A stretch of DNA of 64,000 nucleotides, taken from the NCBI GenBank assembly GCA_037893245.1, contig JBAIAA010000258.1, positions 620,001-684,000 on the forward strand. Direction: 5' to 3'. Source of the stretch: Crossaster papposus (lineage: Eukaryota > Echinodermata > Asteroidea > Velatida > Solasteridae). Below are positions 23,601-34,128 of this stretch, piece after piece; the first letter of the stretch is position 1; each line of letters starts with the position of its first letter. The notes beneath the pieces were generated by a model. The model worked only from the letters and a program-made list of their open reading frames with translations. It was not told the origin of the DNA and made no database searches. The translations under genes were made by a program, and so were the position numbers.

Positions 23601-24562
23601 AAGGAACATATTTTCTCTGCTCGATAAAACAAATAAAGATATGTATTACACCTTCAAAAAGAACATTGTCGGGGGCCCGTCCATTGTGTTCAATAGATAT
23701 CACGAGAAAGACAAAACCTTCATTAGGAATGGACCAAAAATCTGTAAAAATGTAGTGGGGTTCGACGCAAATGCGCTGTATCTTTGGGCATTAATGCAGG
23801 ACATGCCGACGGGTCTGTTCATTAGACGTAAGGCGGAAAATGATTTCAAACCTTTCCAGTCAGAAATACGGTGCCATGGCCGCAGAGTGGATAGATTGGG
23901 AGGCTCGGAACAAGGGTGTTAGCATTGTACACAAGTATAACGGTGTTGAAAAACGCGTAGGGTTAAGAAATCTACCCGTAGACACAAATACCATATATCA
24001 GTTTCATGGCTGCTTTTGGCACGGTCACCAATGTCGTCTAAACACAAATGATTTTAATAAAATAAAAAACATGAGTTGCGCGGACCTGCGAAAAGCAACA
24101 AAAGAAAACTCGGACTATATCACAAGTCAGGGGTACAATCTAATCGAAAAATGGGAATGTGTGTGGCAGAACATGAAAATGAATAAGGCAGAGTTGCGGC
24201 AGTTTGTGGACTCGTCCAGATTGCCGCATTGCAAAAAGCGATTCATGACGCAGCGCCAGATTGTTGAATATATTCGTGACGGCTCCATGTTTGGTCTAGT
24301 GGAATGTGACATTCGCGTACCACCTCACCTGAAAAACAAATTTGCGGAAATGACCCCCATATTCAAGAATGTCAATATCAGTAAGGACGACATTGGTGAT
24401 CATATGAAAAAATACGTTTACACAACCACGAAGAAGTCTCATAGGCAGCATGTTTGGATCTAAGATTTTACTGGCGACACCCTTGCTCCGATGGTATTTG
24501 TCGCATGGCCTCAAAGTCGAGCATGTGTATGAGGTGATTCAATATAGTCAAAACAGTTGTTT
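20616..24562 (+). pseudogene. Element 1 protein-primed family B DNA polymerase, with zinc fingers; truncated and frameshifted
   Basis: Polinton PolB copies the element DNA. The exon starts at a CTCAAAG acceptor. Order: three C2H2 fingers (20,694-21,045), a Pro-rich tract of PAPPA-type repeats (21,050-21,310), an acidic region, a NLCFFRCLALF step, a fourth finger (YACTKCNRAF, about 22,497), exonuclease motif I (TFDFESFF, about 22,690), exo II (LGFNSGRYDFN, about 23,060), polymerase motif A (GFDANALYLWAL, about 23,760) and the FHGCFWHGH step (about 24,000). The reading frame changes near 23,293, 23,612, 23,866 and 24,455. Coding similarity stops at about 24,562, where an inverted-repeat element begins. 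Palm motifs B (KxxxNSxYG) and C (YxDTDS) are not found before the next gene, so the catalytic core is lost. Up to 23,303 the gene is open. Confidence 0.9.
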
Positions 24563-26112
24563 CCAACCAAGACGACCTCACTACGACCTCGCTACGACCT
24601 TACTACGCACTCACTACGTCCCCACTACGTTTTGTGCGTTTGTACCGCGTTCGCGCGGCGACTATAAATACAGCGAGCTCGATGTTGCTGGATATTTGCT
24701 ATCTGTTGTACAATTATTATGTTCTGCCTCTCTACAGCCGTGGTAATAACCCTGTCACACCGGAGCTACGCTGCCGTTGCGCTCCCACTGCAACTAAAAA
24801 AAGTTGAAAAACGCAGTAGAAGCGCAGTAGGATCGCCAAGAGCGTAGTGGGAACGCAGTGGAGTCTACCTAGGTCGTGGGAGGGTCTCCATGGTCGCCAA
24901 ACCTCGGCGATTGTTTTGAGCCTGCTCAAAACAATCGCAGAGGGTCGGCGACCTGGTCCAAAACGCAGTGGGAGCGCAGTGAGAGCGTAGTGGGATCTCA
25001 AAGAACGTACTTGGGACGTCGTGACGTCTACCTGAGCGTGTCATGATCGTAGCAAGAGCGAGTTGGTATCGCCGTCTGCCCAATCTGAGACTGAAGTACG
25101 TCTGAAGTACGACCACTGTACGCTTGTCACGCTCTCACTACGCTCTTACCGCGCTCATACTGCGCTTCTACTACGTCATATAGGGCTTCTTCACGCTCAT
25201 ACTGCGTCCACACGGGGCTGCCAGTACGACTATGGCGCCCCTAATGCGTCCATGGCGATGTTACGGAGCTTCCTGTACGTTCACAGTGCGATTATACTGC
25301 GATTATACTGCGTGTATAGTACGTTCTGACTTTGAAATGCGTAATGGCCACAAATGGTATAAATGCAGCCTATATCCTCCACACAACATACCAATGTACA
25401 TCTCCTCTTTACCATGGATGTAGAGAGGCAGAACACAATAATTGTACAACAGATAGCAAACAAACGCACAGAACGTAGTGGGGACGTAGTGAGAGCGTAG
25501 TAAGGTCGTAGCGAGGTCGTAGCGAGGTCGCCTTGGTCGCAGCGAGATCGCGTAGAGCGTAGTGGGAGCGCAGTGAGAGCGCGGCGATGATCAAACTGGG
25601 AACGCATAGGTCGCAGTGAAAGTGTAGTGAGAGCGCAGTGAGCGAGTCAAGAGCGTATTGTGAGCTACCTACCTCATATATTTCAGGATTTTTTGGCAAC
25701 CCCACTGCGTTTTTGATGAAAACTGCATCGCAGTAAGGTCGCTGTGGGATTGCACACCGGTCTGACAGGGGTATCAGTCGCAATTTGGGCAGACGGCGAT
25801 ACCAACTCGCTATTGCTACGATCATGACGCGCTCAGGTAGACTTCACTACGTCCGTAGTACGTTCTTTGAGATCCCACTACGCTCTCACTGCGTTTTGGA
25901 CCAGGTCGCCGACCCTCTGCGATTGTTTTGAGCAGGCTCAAAACAATCGCCGAGGTTAGGCGACCATGGCGACCCTTCCACGACCTAGGTAGACTCCACT
26001 ACGTTCCCACTACGCTCTTAGCGATCATACTGCGCTTCTACTGCATTTTTCAATTTTTTTAGTCGCCGTGGGAGCGCAACGGCAGCGTAGCTCCGGTGTG
26101 ACAGGGGTATAA
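24563..26112. mobile_element. Nested long-TIR element interrupting element 1 PolB
   Basis: The core is a transposon of about 1.36 kb (24,749-26,110) with inverted ends of about 335 bases, starting (A/C)CCCTGTCACACCGGAGC and possibly flanked by TA. Its arms carry many short GCGTAGTG/CACTACGC-type motifs and a shared GCGATTGTTTTGAGC segment that is itself palindromic. The preceding 180 bases (24,563-24,745) reappear inverted inside the core at about 25,420-25,600, with an extra block containing a TATAAATA at 24,664. No transposase is present. The TACG-rich subterminal repeats are probably transposase binding sites (inference). Confidence 0.8.
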
Positions 26113-26501
26113 AGTACAGGTGAAAGCATAAAGAAAAGAAACAAAAATCAAAAGAAACTAAATTGTGTGTGTGCGTTTGTTTTTGATTGAAATAGGGGAC
26201 GTATGACAAAGGGAACAATGGGGTCCCCTATTCCGCAAAGGTCCCCGATTCAGACTCGTGTGCAAATCCTATGGCGATCATCCGAAAACGTTAGAGTACA
26301 AACAAAAGAGGGAAGACGGTCGGACAATGCCCCGTCCCCTATTGACGGCATTTACCCACTTATGTGTGTGTGTGTGTGTTTTGTTTATTTATTTGTATTT
26401 ATATAAAATACTGGAGTGGAGAAAGTGAAATTAAAAGTAGCGGTCCAGTTTTGTAAGCCTTTAAAAACCCACAGCATTACATAAATACTTCATTTGGCCA
26501 A
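26113..26501. other. Spacer before the ATPase gene; no PolB C-terminus found
   Basis: A (GT)n run occurs near 26,360-26,378. I see no polymerase motif here. The ATPase gene follows a TTTAAAAACC AT-rich patch at about 26,460, possibly its promoter. Confidence 0.4.
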
Positions 26502-27146
26502 ATGGATGCGCGACTGAAACATCCTTTTACCAGCGTAATCGCGGGTCTGACCGGGAGCGGGAAAACTCAGTTTGTAAAACACTTGCTTATTTCACCAGGA
26601 AACAGTGTAATTGAACCAGCCCTTAATAATATAATTTGGTGCTACGGGGAATATCAAGATGCTTACGACCATCTGGCTAGTCTGGTGCCTCAGATACGAT
26701 TTGTGGAGGGCTACCCCGATGACTTACTACATTCCTTGGACCGAAGTCAAAGAAACCTGGTTGTGATAGACGATCTCATGTCAGAGAGCGGCAATAATGC
26801 AAAAGTCACTGAATTGTTTACCAAGGGGAGTCACCATAGAAACATATCAGTCATTCTCATACTACAAAACTTATTTTACAAGGGGAAAGAAATGCGCACC
26901 ATTAGTTTAAACGCGTACTACATGGTCCTCTTTAAAAATCCGAGAGACGCTTCGCAAATTACCCACTTAGCGAGGCAGATGTACCCTACAAAGGCCAAGT
27001 ATATGATGGAGGCATACCGCGATGCGACATCCGCCCCCTACGGCTACCTCTTCGTCGATTTAAAACCAGACACGGCAGAAACTATGCGACTTAGGACGAA
27101 TATTTTTCCGGGTGAATATCCCATAGTTTATACTCCAAAAGTATAA
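26502..27146 (+). CDS. Element 1 packaging ATPase (FtsK/A32-like)
   Basis: The 214-residue protein has Walker A AGLTGSGKT (residues 14-22) and Walker B NLVVIDD (85-91). A FTKGSHHRNISVILILQN stretch follows, the pattern of the sensor/Arg region in A32-like genome-packaging ATPases of Polintons and related viruses. It would pump element DNA into capsids. The gene is intact, of usual length, and lies between PolB and two small conserved Polinton genes on the same strand. It is one of the few undamaged genes in this element. Confidence 0.9.
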   Translation: MDARLKHPFTSVIAGLTGSGKTQFVKHLLISPGNSVIEPALNNIIWCYGEYQDAYDHLASLVPQIRFVEGYPDDLLHSLDRSQRNLVVIDDLMSESGNNAKVTELFTKGSHHRNISVILILQNLFYKGKEMRTISLNAYYMVLFKNPRDASQITHLARQMYPTKAKYMMEAYRDATSAPYGYLFVDLKPDTAETMRLRTNIFPGEYPIVYTPKV

Positions 27147-27509
27147 ATGACCATGTCGAAGCTGATCTTCAATCATTTGAAGATGTCGAGGCGTGTGCAC
27201 CACAACGCACATTACCTGCGCGTGTTGGCTAAGGGGAGCGACAAACAACGCCATGGTGTGATCGAAGGGGCGAACAAAGAGCTGATACATTGTTTGTGCG
27301 AGTGCGCCCTCAACGTCCTCAATGGTAATATACAGCTAAAACCCTCTGAAAAGAAAAGATTGATGCGATATAAAGTTCACATGCGCGTTCTGAGTAATAA
27401 GAAAGCCGGCGTTCACAAGAAAAAGAAAGTGTTGCGGCAGAAGGAAGGATTTCTGGGTGCTTTACTTACTCCAATATTGAGCGCACTCGGTGGATTGTTG
27501 TTTAAATAG
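27147..27509 (+). CDS. Element 1 small basic protein with hydrophobic C-terminus (conserved in Polintons)
   Basis: 120 residues. The centre reads IHCLCECALNVLNGNIQLKP and then a Lys/Arg-rich run (SEKKRLMRYKVHMRVL, KKKKVLRQKEG). The C-terminus is short and hydrophobic (FLGALLTPILSALGGLLF). I recognise this pattern as a small protein common in animal Polintons. Its role is not established; a DNA- or membrane-active virion component is an inference. It starts right after the ATPase stop codon. The third (27,156) or later Met could also be the start. No lesion seen. Confidence 0.75.
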   Translation: MTMSKLIFNHLKMSRRVHHNAHYLRVLAKGSDKQRHGVIEGANKELIHCLCECALNVLNGNIQLKPSEKKRLMRYKVHMRVLSNKKAGVHKKKKVLRQKEGFLGALLTPILSALGGLLFK

Positions 27510-27511
27510 AC

Positions 27512-27997
27512 ATGGAACACACCAAGAAAATGATCCTGATACCTCAAGAAACTCTAAACAAGCTACAATCGTCCAGACGATTGGAACAAACACCGACCAC
27601 GCAAGTTGTACACGGTTTGGATGCCGAGATGAGAGAGCTCCTGGAACGACAAAATCTTTCAGACGACGATAAAGTCAAGCTGTACCACCAGACGCTGCAA
27701 CGATACGTTAACCTGAATAGACAGATAATGGAACCACTGACCATGACTCTGGAGACCAAGAAAGATGTCACCCAACCACCCAAATTAGGATCGGTAACAC
27801 CCGGTCCTCCCAAATTGGAGAAAGAATTTGACTTGTACGATGTTTCTAAAGGCAAAGTCCATTTGAAGGAAGAACCAAAGGCGGAAGAATATTACCCACC
27901 ACCGCTATTATTTGCTAAAGCGTCTCATCTGAAAACCACACCCAAAACAAAGAAAAAGAAAACGGTCGCATATACGCCCAAATGGTCACCATATTAA
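27512..27997 (+). CDS. Element 1 conserved Polinton protein of unknown function
   Basis: 161 residues starting MEHTKKMILIPQETLNKL, with an LDAEMRELLERQNLSDDDKV segment followed by KLYHQTLQRYVNLNRQ, a Pro-rich linker and a Lys-rich tail. The MILxPxExxxKL...LDxEMxxxL...DDxKVxLYxQxLQRY pattern is one I associate with animal Polintons. It is two bases downstream of the previous stop, so the three genes 26,502-27,997 are closely packed. Function unknown; probably a virion or assembly protein. Intact. Confidence 0.7.
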   Translation: MEHTKKMILIPQETLNKLQSSRRLEQTPTTQVVHGLDAEMRELLERQNLSDDDKVKLYHQTLQRYVNLNRQIMEPLTMTLETKKDVTQPPKLGSVTPGPPKLEKEFDLYDVSKGKVHLKEEPKAEEYYPPPLLFAKASHLKTTPKTKKKKTVAYTPKWSPY

Positions 27998-28155
27998 TAC
28001 ATGCACGACCCTAGAGTTTGTCATTTGAGACTTACCCATCATGGAGTGTTGTCGACCGAAACCGAGTTGTCGCTTTAAACAACTTGCCAGGAAAATTCGG
28101 TGTTGGTGCGTCTGCTGTCGTGGTAGCGTCATAATCCAAAACACCGATTTCAGCG

Positions 28156-29709
28156 ATGGCACAGCACGAGACGTACCTGAAACGACTTTATTACAACCCT
28201 CAAAATCCAGCTGGTTTTGGTGGTGTGGAGGCTGTCTACCGCGCTGCCCGAGAAGACGGGATCAACGTCAACCGGAATCAAATTAAAACCTGGTTGCGTC
28301 AACAACCCACTTACACACTACACAAACCGGTACGCAGACATTTTCAACGGAACAGAGTCGTAGTGGGTGGTATCGATCAGCAGTGGCAAGCGGATCTGGT
28401 GGACATAAGCTCACTCAGTCGATATAATGGAAACTAAAAGTATTTGCTGACGTGTATTGACGTATTGTCAAAATATGCAATCTGCAATTCCACTCAAAAA
28501 TAAGACGGGTACCTCACTCATTGATGGTTTCAAACAAATCTTGGAGAGTGGACGGAAACCCAAAATGCTACAGACCGATAAAGGCACCGAGTTTATCAAT
28601 CGTCAATTCCAGTCATTGCTCATGAAAAACAGGTTTCTTCACTACTCAAAATGAAACAAAGGCCAGCGTGGTGGAAAGATTAAACAGGACACTCAAGACG
28701 AAGATGTACAAATACTTCACGACCACCAACAGACACGTATACATCAAGACCTTACCAAAATTGATGAAGGCGTATAATCACACTTATCACAGAAGCATTT
28801 TTTTATTTATTTATTATTTACCCTGGGGTAACCTCTCAGTGAAACACTGTTTTTCAGAGGGGCCCAGCAGTTATACAATTTGAATTGCGAAGGACGCGGC
28901 TACAACGTAGTCGAGCCGCTGGCACGTAATAAGGCGCCTCTGGCAGCCGGCCACATCGACTCATATATGACTACGGAGCACAGCCTGAGATAGAAAGTGA
29001 TTTTATATATATTTTTATTTATTTTTCCCAATTGAGCCAGGAACACCGGGGCGAACCCCTTCTCTTAGCGATAAGTGTTACTGGGTTCTTTTACGTGCAT
29101 TATAATGATTATTATTATACAATACACGGGACCTACAGCTTTACGTCTCATCCGAAAGACGAAGCAATAGTGGTTTCAGTGCCTTGCTTAAGGACACAGG
29201 TGTCGAGACCGAGATTCGAACCCACGCTCTGCGGAACAGAAAACCGGGTTCTTAACCGCTCGGCCACGACACTCCACTCCATTAAAACAACCCTGTCTGT
29301 TAACAGCGACAATGCCGAACAGATCTGGAGAAACCTGTACGGTGGTAACGATAACGCGGTCAAACTCGTTTCTTTCAAATTTAACGTGGGAGACACGGTA
29401 CGCATTAGCATGGCGACCAGAGCGTTTAGAAAAGGTTATCTTCCAAGCTGGACCACCGAACTGTTCACGGTCAGCGCTCAAATCCCGCGCCATCCTCCAG
29501 TGTACAGGTTGACGGATTACGACGGTGAAGAGTTACACGGTATATTTTACGAACGTGAACTTCAACGAGTGGTTAAATTGGACGATCTGTACCAGGTAGA
29601 GAATGTACTGCAAACGCGGAAAAATCGAGAGAAAACGGAGTATTTCGTCAAGTGGATGGGTTATCCGGACAAATTTAATAGTTGGGTAGCACATCTGCGC
29701 AAGTTATAA
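28156..29709 (+). pseudogene. Element 1 retrovirus-type integrase with chromodomain, interrupted by a SINE
   Basis: The integrase inserts element DNA into the host genome. The N-terminal region from MAQHETYLKRLYYNP includes IKTWLRQQPTYTLHKP; the first catalytic Asp is in WQADLVDIS (about 28,390). A stop at 28,435 and frame changes follow. The second Asp is in LQTDKGTEF (about 28,573), and the Glu in VVERLNRTLK (about 28,668, out of frame with the preceding part). The SINE at 28,797-29,284 splits the gene. The C-terminal part is open from about 29,290: an SH3-like FNVGDTVRI region and a chromodomain (YQVENVLQTRKN, EYFVKWMGYPDKFNSW). The chromodomain probably directs insertion to methylated histone marks (inference from the family). 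Confidence 0.9.
28797..29284 (-). mobile_element. tRNA-derived SINE (minus strand) inside the integrase
   Basis: Read on the minus strand, it starts with a tRNA-Ser/Leu-like head (GTCGTGGCCGAGCGGTTAAG, B box GGTTCGAATCTC, about 29,206-29,275). The body contains CCTTAAGCAAGGCACTG, and it ends in an (AAAT)n tail at 28,797-28,815. CATT occurs on both sides (28,793-28,796 and 29,279-29,282 region) and is the likely short target duplication. An internal A/T-rich tail-like stretch near 29,000-29,030 suggests two SINEs in tandem. Confidence 0.75.
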
Positions 29710-29752
29710 AAACCCATTGACACACGTATTTGTCCACACAGTCCACCTAACC

Positions 29753-30499
29753 ATGGCGGACTCATTTTACGTGACACTAGCAACAGTTCTATGGACACTC
29801 ACCCCAACAATACATTGACCCATTTCTTTGTAAATTTACCCACATCCCTGTCATTCGAAGGAGACTGGGAAGTGGCCCTGGCTGAAGTTACTTACCCTCA
29901 CCGCTGGTTGAACGTGACTGAAGGAAACAACGTATTGGGATGCAGGACCGAACCTGATTCCGGTTTTCATATCCACCACATACCGGCGGGGTACGGCCCA
30001 ACACCCGAAGAATTATTGAGCAATTTATTTTGTACCTCCCATCGGGCACGGCAACCTCGTCCGATTCAATTACAACAAATACATTCAAAAAATCATGATA
30101 AAGACGGGTGCCGGGGTGAGGCTGAAATTGTTGGGTCGTCTGGCCAACCTGCTCGGCTTTGACAAAGACACCATCGTGACGGGAATAGAAAAAAGCACCA
30201 GAGTAGTGGACCTGCGGCCATTTTATGCGCTATTTATCTACTCCAATATTGTCGAGTACCATACCGTGGGAGACACGCGTGCGCCCTTATTACGCATCGT
30301 GAATGTAGACGGCGAGTATGGAGAAACCGTCACAAAAATCTACGACAGTCTGCATTACATGCCACTGCAGCATAAGTTATTGGATATGATCGAGATAGAT
30401 ATATTAGAGACGGCACGGGTCAGCTCATTCCATTTGTGAGCGGGAGAGTCATTGTGAAGCTTCACTTCAGAAAAAAACGCTCGTCCTACTTTAACTAAT
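29753..30499 (+). pseudogene. Element 1 minor capsid (penton-like) protein, frameshifted
   Basis: The Polinton penton homologue is a single jelly-roll protein at capsid vertices. The reading begins MADSFYVTLA at 29,753 and changes frame near 29,780. It continues NTLTHFFVNLPTSLSFEGDWEVALAEVTYPHRW, a pattern usual for this protein (polymer-like N-terminus, then EVALxEIxYPxxW). It breaks again near 30,040, continues RLANLLGFDKDTIV and YALFIYSNIVEY, with the phrase YVYSNIV-like being typical, and shifts once more near 30,405, ending in a Lys/Arg-rich tail before 30,499. Three lesions make it non-functional. Confidence 0.8.
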
Positions 30500-30506
30500 C
30501 ATCACC

Positions 30507-30920
30507 ATGAGGAACCATTATCTACCCAGTAGTAAACACTACGAAGATTATTACGTTGGACAAGTGGGGCGTGGTCACCCGGTGTTCACTGGACCGAGAA
30601 GTCAGAAGGGATACGGACTTGGAGGCATTTTAGGCGGACTTTTCCGCTCGGCCATGCCCCTTCTCAAACAAGGGGCCAAAACAGTGGGTCGCGAGGTTCT
30701 ACGTACGGGTATGGGCATCGCGCAAGATGCGCTAGAAGGAAAAAGCATCAAATCATCGGCCAAGGACAGACTTCGGAACGTTGGACACACGGTTCTTCGC
30801 GGTGTAAATGCCCGACTTTCACAAGGCCAACGACGCGGTATAAAAAGAAAAGCAGCCGGCAGACGCGCCACTTCTTCATCAGGCAGGAGAGCGAAACGAT
30901 CGAGAGACATAATTGATTAA
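30507..30920 (+). CDS. Element 1 basic pX-like virion protein
   Basis: 137 residues: an aromatic N-terminus (HYLPSSKHYEDYYVGQ), a Gly-rich hydrophobic segment (GYGLGGILGGLFRSAMPLL), and a C-terminal third very rich in Arg/Lys (GQRRGIKRKAAGRRA). The combination resembles the small DNA-condensing or membrane-active core proteins of adenoviruses (pX/pVI-like) that sit between penton and major capsid genes in Polintons. Assignment rests on composition and gene order. Intact. Confidence 0.7.
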   Translation: MRNHYLPSSKHYEDYYVGQVGRGHPVFTGPRSQKGYGLGGILGGLFRSAMPLLKQGAKTVGREVLRTGMGIAQDALEGKSIKSSAKDRLRNVGHTVLRGVNARLSQGQRRGIKRKAAGRRATSSSGRRAKRSRDIID

Positions 30921-30951
30921 GCTCTTTACTCGCTAACCCACAACAGTCATC

Positions 30952-32275
30952 ATGTCGCTGTTGCACAGCAACTCGTGCGAATGCACTAAATCCGAACTTG
31001 ACATTTTCTCCGTCCCACCTACCCAAACCAGCATCGAAAGGGGGCAATGGGAGGAATGTCACCCCATCTCTACTCTTTCTGACGGAGGGCCCATAGAGTT
31101 TTTCGTGCCCGGGTCCGGAGACGAATACATGGACCTAAACCAAACGCAGCTGTATATCAGAGCAAAAATCACCAAGGCAGACGGTACCAACCTGGGGGAT
31201 GGAGATCACGTGGGACCCGTCAATTTATTTCTACAATCCCTATTCAGTCAGATTGACGTGAGTTTGAATGAGCGGTTAATTTCCCCCTCCACACCTACCT
31301 ACCCCTATCGGGCCATATTCGAGACGCTACTCAGCTATGGCTAGAAAATCCCAGCTGACCACCGCCTTGTTTTACAAAGACACTGCCGGTAAGATGGACA
31401 GTTCGGACCCACACGCGGCAGACGATGAAGTAAACCGCGGGCTGAAGAAGAGACAAGCGTTTACAAAGAGCAGCAGGGTGGTCGACATGGTCGGACCGAT
31501 ACACAGCGACATTTTCTTCCAAGACAAACACATGTTAAACGGCGTGGATTTGAAACTGAAACTGATACGCAGCAGCAACGCGTTCTGCCTCATGGCATCT
31601 GGGGACAACCCCGCTTACAAAGTGGTCATCCAAGACGCGTCTGTGTTTGTCCGGAAAGTCAAAGTCAGTTCGGCCGTCATGTTGGGCCACATTAAGGCTT
31701 TAGAGAAAGGCACCGCCAAATATCCCATCAAGCGTAATCTCTGCAAGATGGTGTCTGTCCCGCGCGGTAACCTTACTCTTACCCAAGACCACGTGTTTCT
31801 TGGACAGTTACCGAACCGCATCGTGGTGGGGTGCGTGACCAACGAAGCGTTTAACGGTCGGTATACAAAGAACCCCTTCAATTTCCAACACACGGATATC
31901 AACTTTTTGACGGTGCACGTTGACGGGGAGCAAATACCGTATACCCCACTGAAACCTAAGTTTGCCGAACCGATCCAAAATTACATCAGAGCTTACCAGA
32001 CCCTGTACTCCGGTACAGATAAAATGTACCAAGACGAGGGCAACGGCATTAGTCGTGATGACTACGCCGCAGGGTACACACTGTTTGCGTTCGATCTGAG
32101 TCCAGACTTGTTCATTGGAGGACACTTCAATCTCGTAAAGCGTGGCAACTTGCGACTGGACGTGCACTTTGCTCAGCCACTGGATAAAACCATCAACGTC
32201 ATCATCTACGCCGAGTTTAACAACATCATCGAGATTGACCAGGCTCGCAACGTCATATTTGACTACGCCAGTTAA
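30952..32275 (+). pseudogene. Element 1 double-jelly-roll major capsid protein (F54H12.2-like), one frameshift
   Basis: The capsid lattice protein. The N-terminal part (TSIERGQWEECHPIS, GPIEFFVPGSGDEYMDLNQT, LYIRAKI) is the pattern of the large animal family annotated as uncharacterized protein F54H12.2-like, which is the Polinton major capsid protein. The frame ends at a TAG at 31,342-31,344; the rest is open in another frame from about 31,340 (SQLTTALFYKDTAGKMD to ARNVIFDYAS at 32,275). So a single indel near 31,340 separates an otherwise full-length gene of about 440 codons. Confidence 0.9.
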
Positions 32276-32291
32276 ATTAAGTGTCGGCAGC

Positions 32292-33476
32292 ATGGATAGT
32301 TATGAAATCAGTCACATTTTGAAGCACGACCGATTCACCAAACATTACTTCAGAGGAGTATTTGCCTGTGACCAGCTACCGAAGGGCTACGTCCCCCGGC
32401 CGAGCGCCCTAGTTTTCAACACAGACCCATCCACCAAACCCGGTGTGGCGGTCTCACTTCTCCGGCGTGCTAGCTTCTCCGGGCAGATTGAGCGGATAAG
32501 TCAGCACGTTACAATCACATACTCATTTATCCGCTGTGCTAACTTCTCCTGATGCCGGGCTACTAACAGAGGGCGCTATAACCATATTTTTCATCGGATT
32601 TGACAAAGTGTGGCTGATTTCAGGGCCAATTTTCGTTAACTGATCACTCAGATAACTATATAGGGAAAAGACAACCAAATTGGGCAACAATTAAAATAAT
32701 TTAATTTGAAGATTGTAGCCAGTTGTTTTCATCAGGGGATGATTGACTGAACTGAGGAGAAGCTTTAATTACCGATATATCTCCGAGTCTGAGCACTCAC
32801 ACGAGGCGGACTATGTATAAATCTTGTTAATGGATACCGCATTACAAATATTCGTTATTAATATTATTATAAATAAATGCAACAGTCATCAGATAGATAG
32901 AAGATAATACGATCGCTCTTTTTCTTGTCAGAAGCGAGTCTGGTCGTCATGTCTGCCGACGCCGCCGTGTCGAAGCACTGAAGACCGACTAGTACTAGTC
33001 TAGTACAGCATAGCAGTTGTACAATAATGCCGCACGCGCCCTGGATTCTACTGGTACCCTGTAACCTAGACACATCCTACAATCTTACGTTCACCAGTAC
33101 ATCACCAAAGAACTCAGCACACAGAATAAAGTCGGCAAAAATGTAAACCACTGCGCAATTTTGCGCATGCGTGTTGAAGCGTTATTTCCCTTTCGAAGAA
33201 GCTAGCACGCCGGAGAAGTGAGACCGCCACACCGGACAACACTGGGTGGGCATTTACATCACGAGAGATGGTGAGGGGGAGTATTTCGACTCATACGGAC
33301 AACCGACCAAGCTACCCCAGGTCAAGAAATTCCTCAAGAAAAACGTGACGCGTACACGTTGCAACCGCCGGCCCCTACAGGGACCTTGGTCAGCCGTGTG
33401 TGGACAATACTCCACAATTTCTTATAAGGCAGATTGCCAGAGCTTTGTCCGACTAGTAATATCTAAATGTATTTAA
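32292..33476 (+). pseudogene. Element 1 adenain-type maturation protease, split by a transposon
   Basis: Adenovirus-type cysteine protease that cleaves capsid precursors. The first part (32,292-32,443: MDSYEISHILKHD, FRGVFACDQLP, ALVFNTDPS) stops where a 788-base transposon enters. Directly after it come the catalytic His (HWVGIY, about 33,242), the acidic residue (GEYFDSYG, about 33,276) and the catalytic Cys (GPWSAVCGQY, about 33,385). The last part is out of frame after about 33,410. Both lesions inactivate it. It follows the capsid gene by 16 bases. Confidence 0.88.
32444..33231. mobile_element. 788-bp TIR transposon with CCGG target duplication
   Basis: Perfect 35-base inverted ends, starting TGTGGCGGTCTCACTTCTCC, flanked by CCGG at 32,440-32,443 and 33,232-33,235. 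The flanking protease codons show exactly where it entered. No transposase is seen. A four-base target duplication with TGT...ACA ends is compatible with Ginger-like or other DDE elements; superfamily uncertain. Confidence 0.9.
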
Positions 33477-33491
33477 AATTATTTTACTTAA

Positions 33492-33750
33492 TGGGCACTT
33501 TGGGAGACAAATTAGCGATAGTTTTGATTCACTTGGGAGACAGTGGCACTTAGGGAGACATTTCAGTGTCTCCCTAAGTGTCTAGCTACCCCACAAAACG
33601 ATATTTGGGAGTTATTTTTGCTCGGAGAAGACAGATTTGGGTCTAAATAGCATAAATATGTAATTTCGTGGCGAAAGCTCTAGGTAAAAACGGGTTAGGG
33701 TACAAAAAAGATTGTGTACGTCTCTATGGGATTGTCTCCCAAAGTACCCA
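33492..33750. mobile_element. 259-bp MITE
   Basis: Inverted ends TGGGCACTTTGGGAGACAA and TTGTCTCCCAAAGTACCCA (one mismatch), with the same internal blocks as the copy at 4064-4273. It lies just outside the protease remnant. No clear target duplication. Confidence 0.85.
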
Positions 33751-34128
33751 TTTTGGGCGTTTTATTATTATTATTATTATTATTACTATTATTACTTTGT
33801 TACTTGGTTGCTTTTTAAATTGTAGTTAGCCTTGTTTCATGACATGTGTTGATGTGTTTCAATAAAATACCGTCAAAAATATGTATCGCCCGTTGACCAC
33901 TTAAGGAATGTTCTGGTGAGTTCCGGTTGGTTTTAGGCACTCTGTGTTTGTCCTTTATTTATGACTTTGTTTCTTTTACCCCAAACCGTTACATAAATAA
34001 TGTATACATTGCAACAACAACAAAATGCACAAGATTCGTTTGCTTTTTCTTGACTTCTGCAGAAATGGTACTGTTTTATTATACACTTCATTCAAATTCA
34101 CAAATTATTAAAACAAACACTGTTACTT
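33751..34128. other. No gene seen; (ATT)n tract
   Basis: An (ATT)n run at about 33,762-33,787 is followed by AT-rich DNA. Confidence 0.4.

Noticed and set aside
26113..26500. Missing PolB C-terminus after the nested transposon
   Set aside because: No KxxxNSxYG or YxDTDS reading in any frame.
26502..30920. Bacterial operon or phage interpretation of closely spaced genes
   Set aside because: Introns, SINEs and LINEs surround them, and the gene families are those of animal Polintons.
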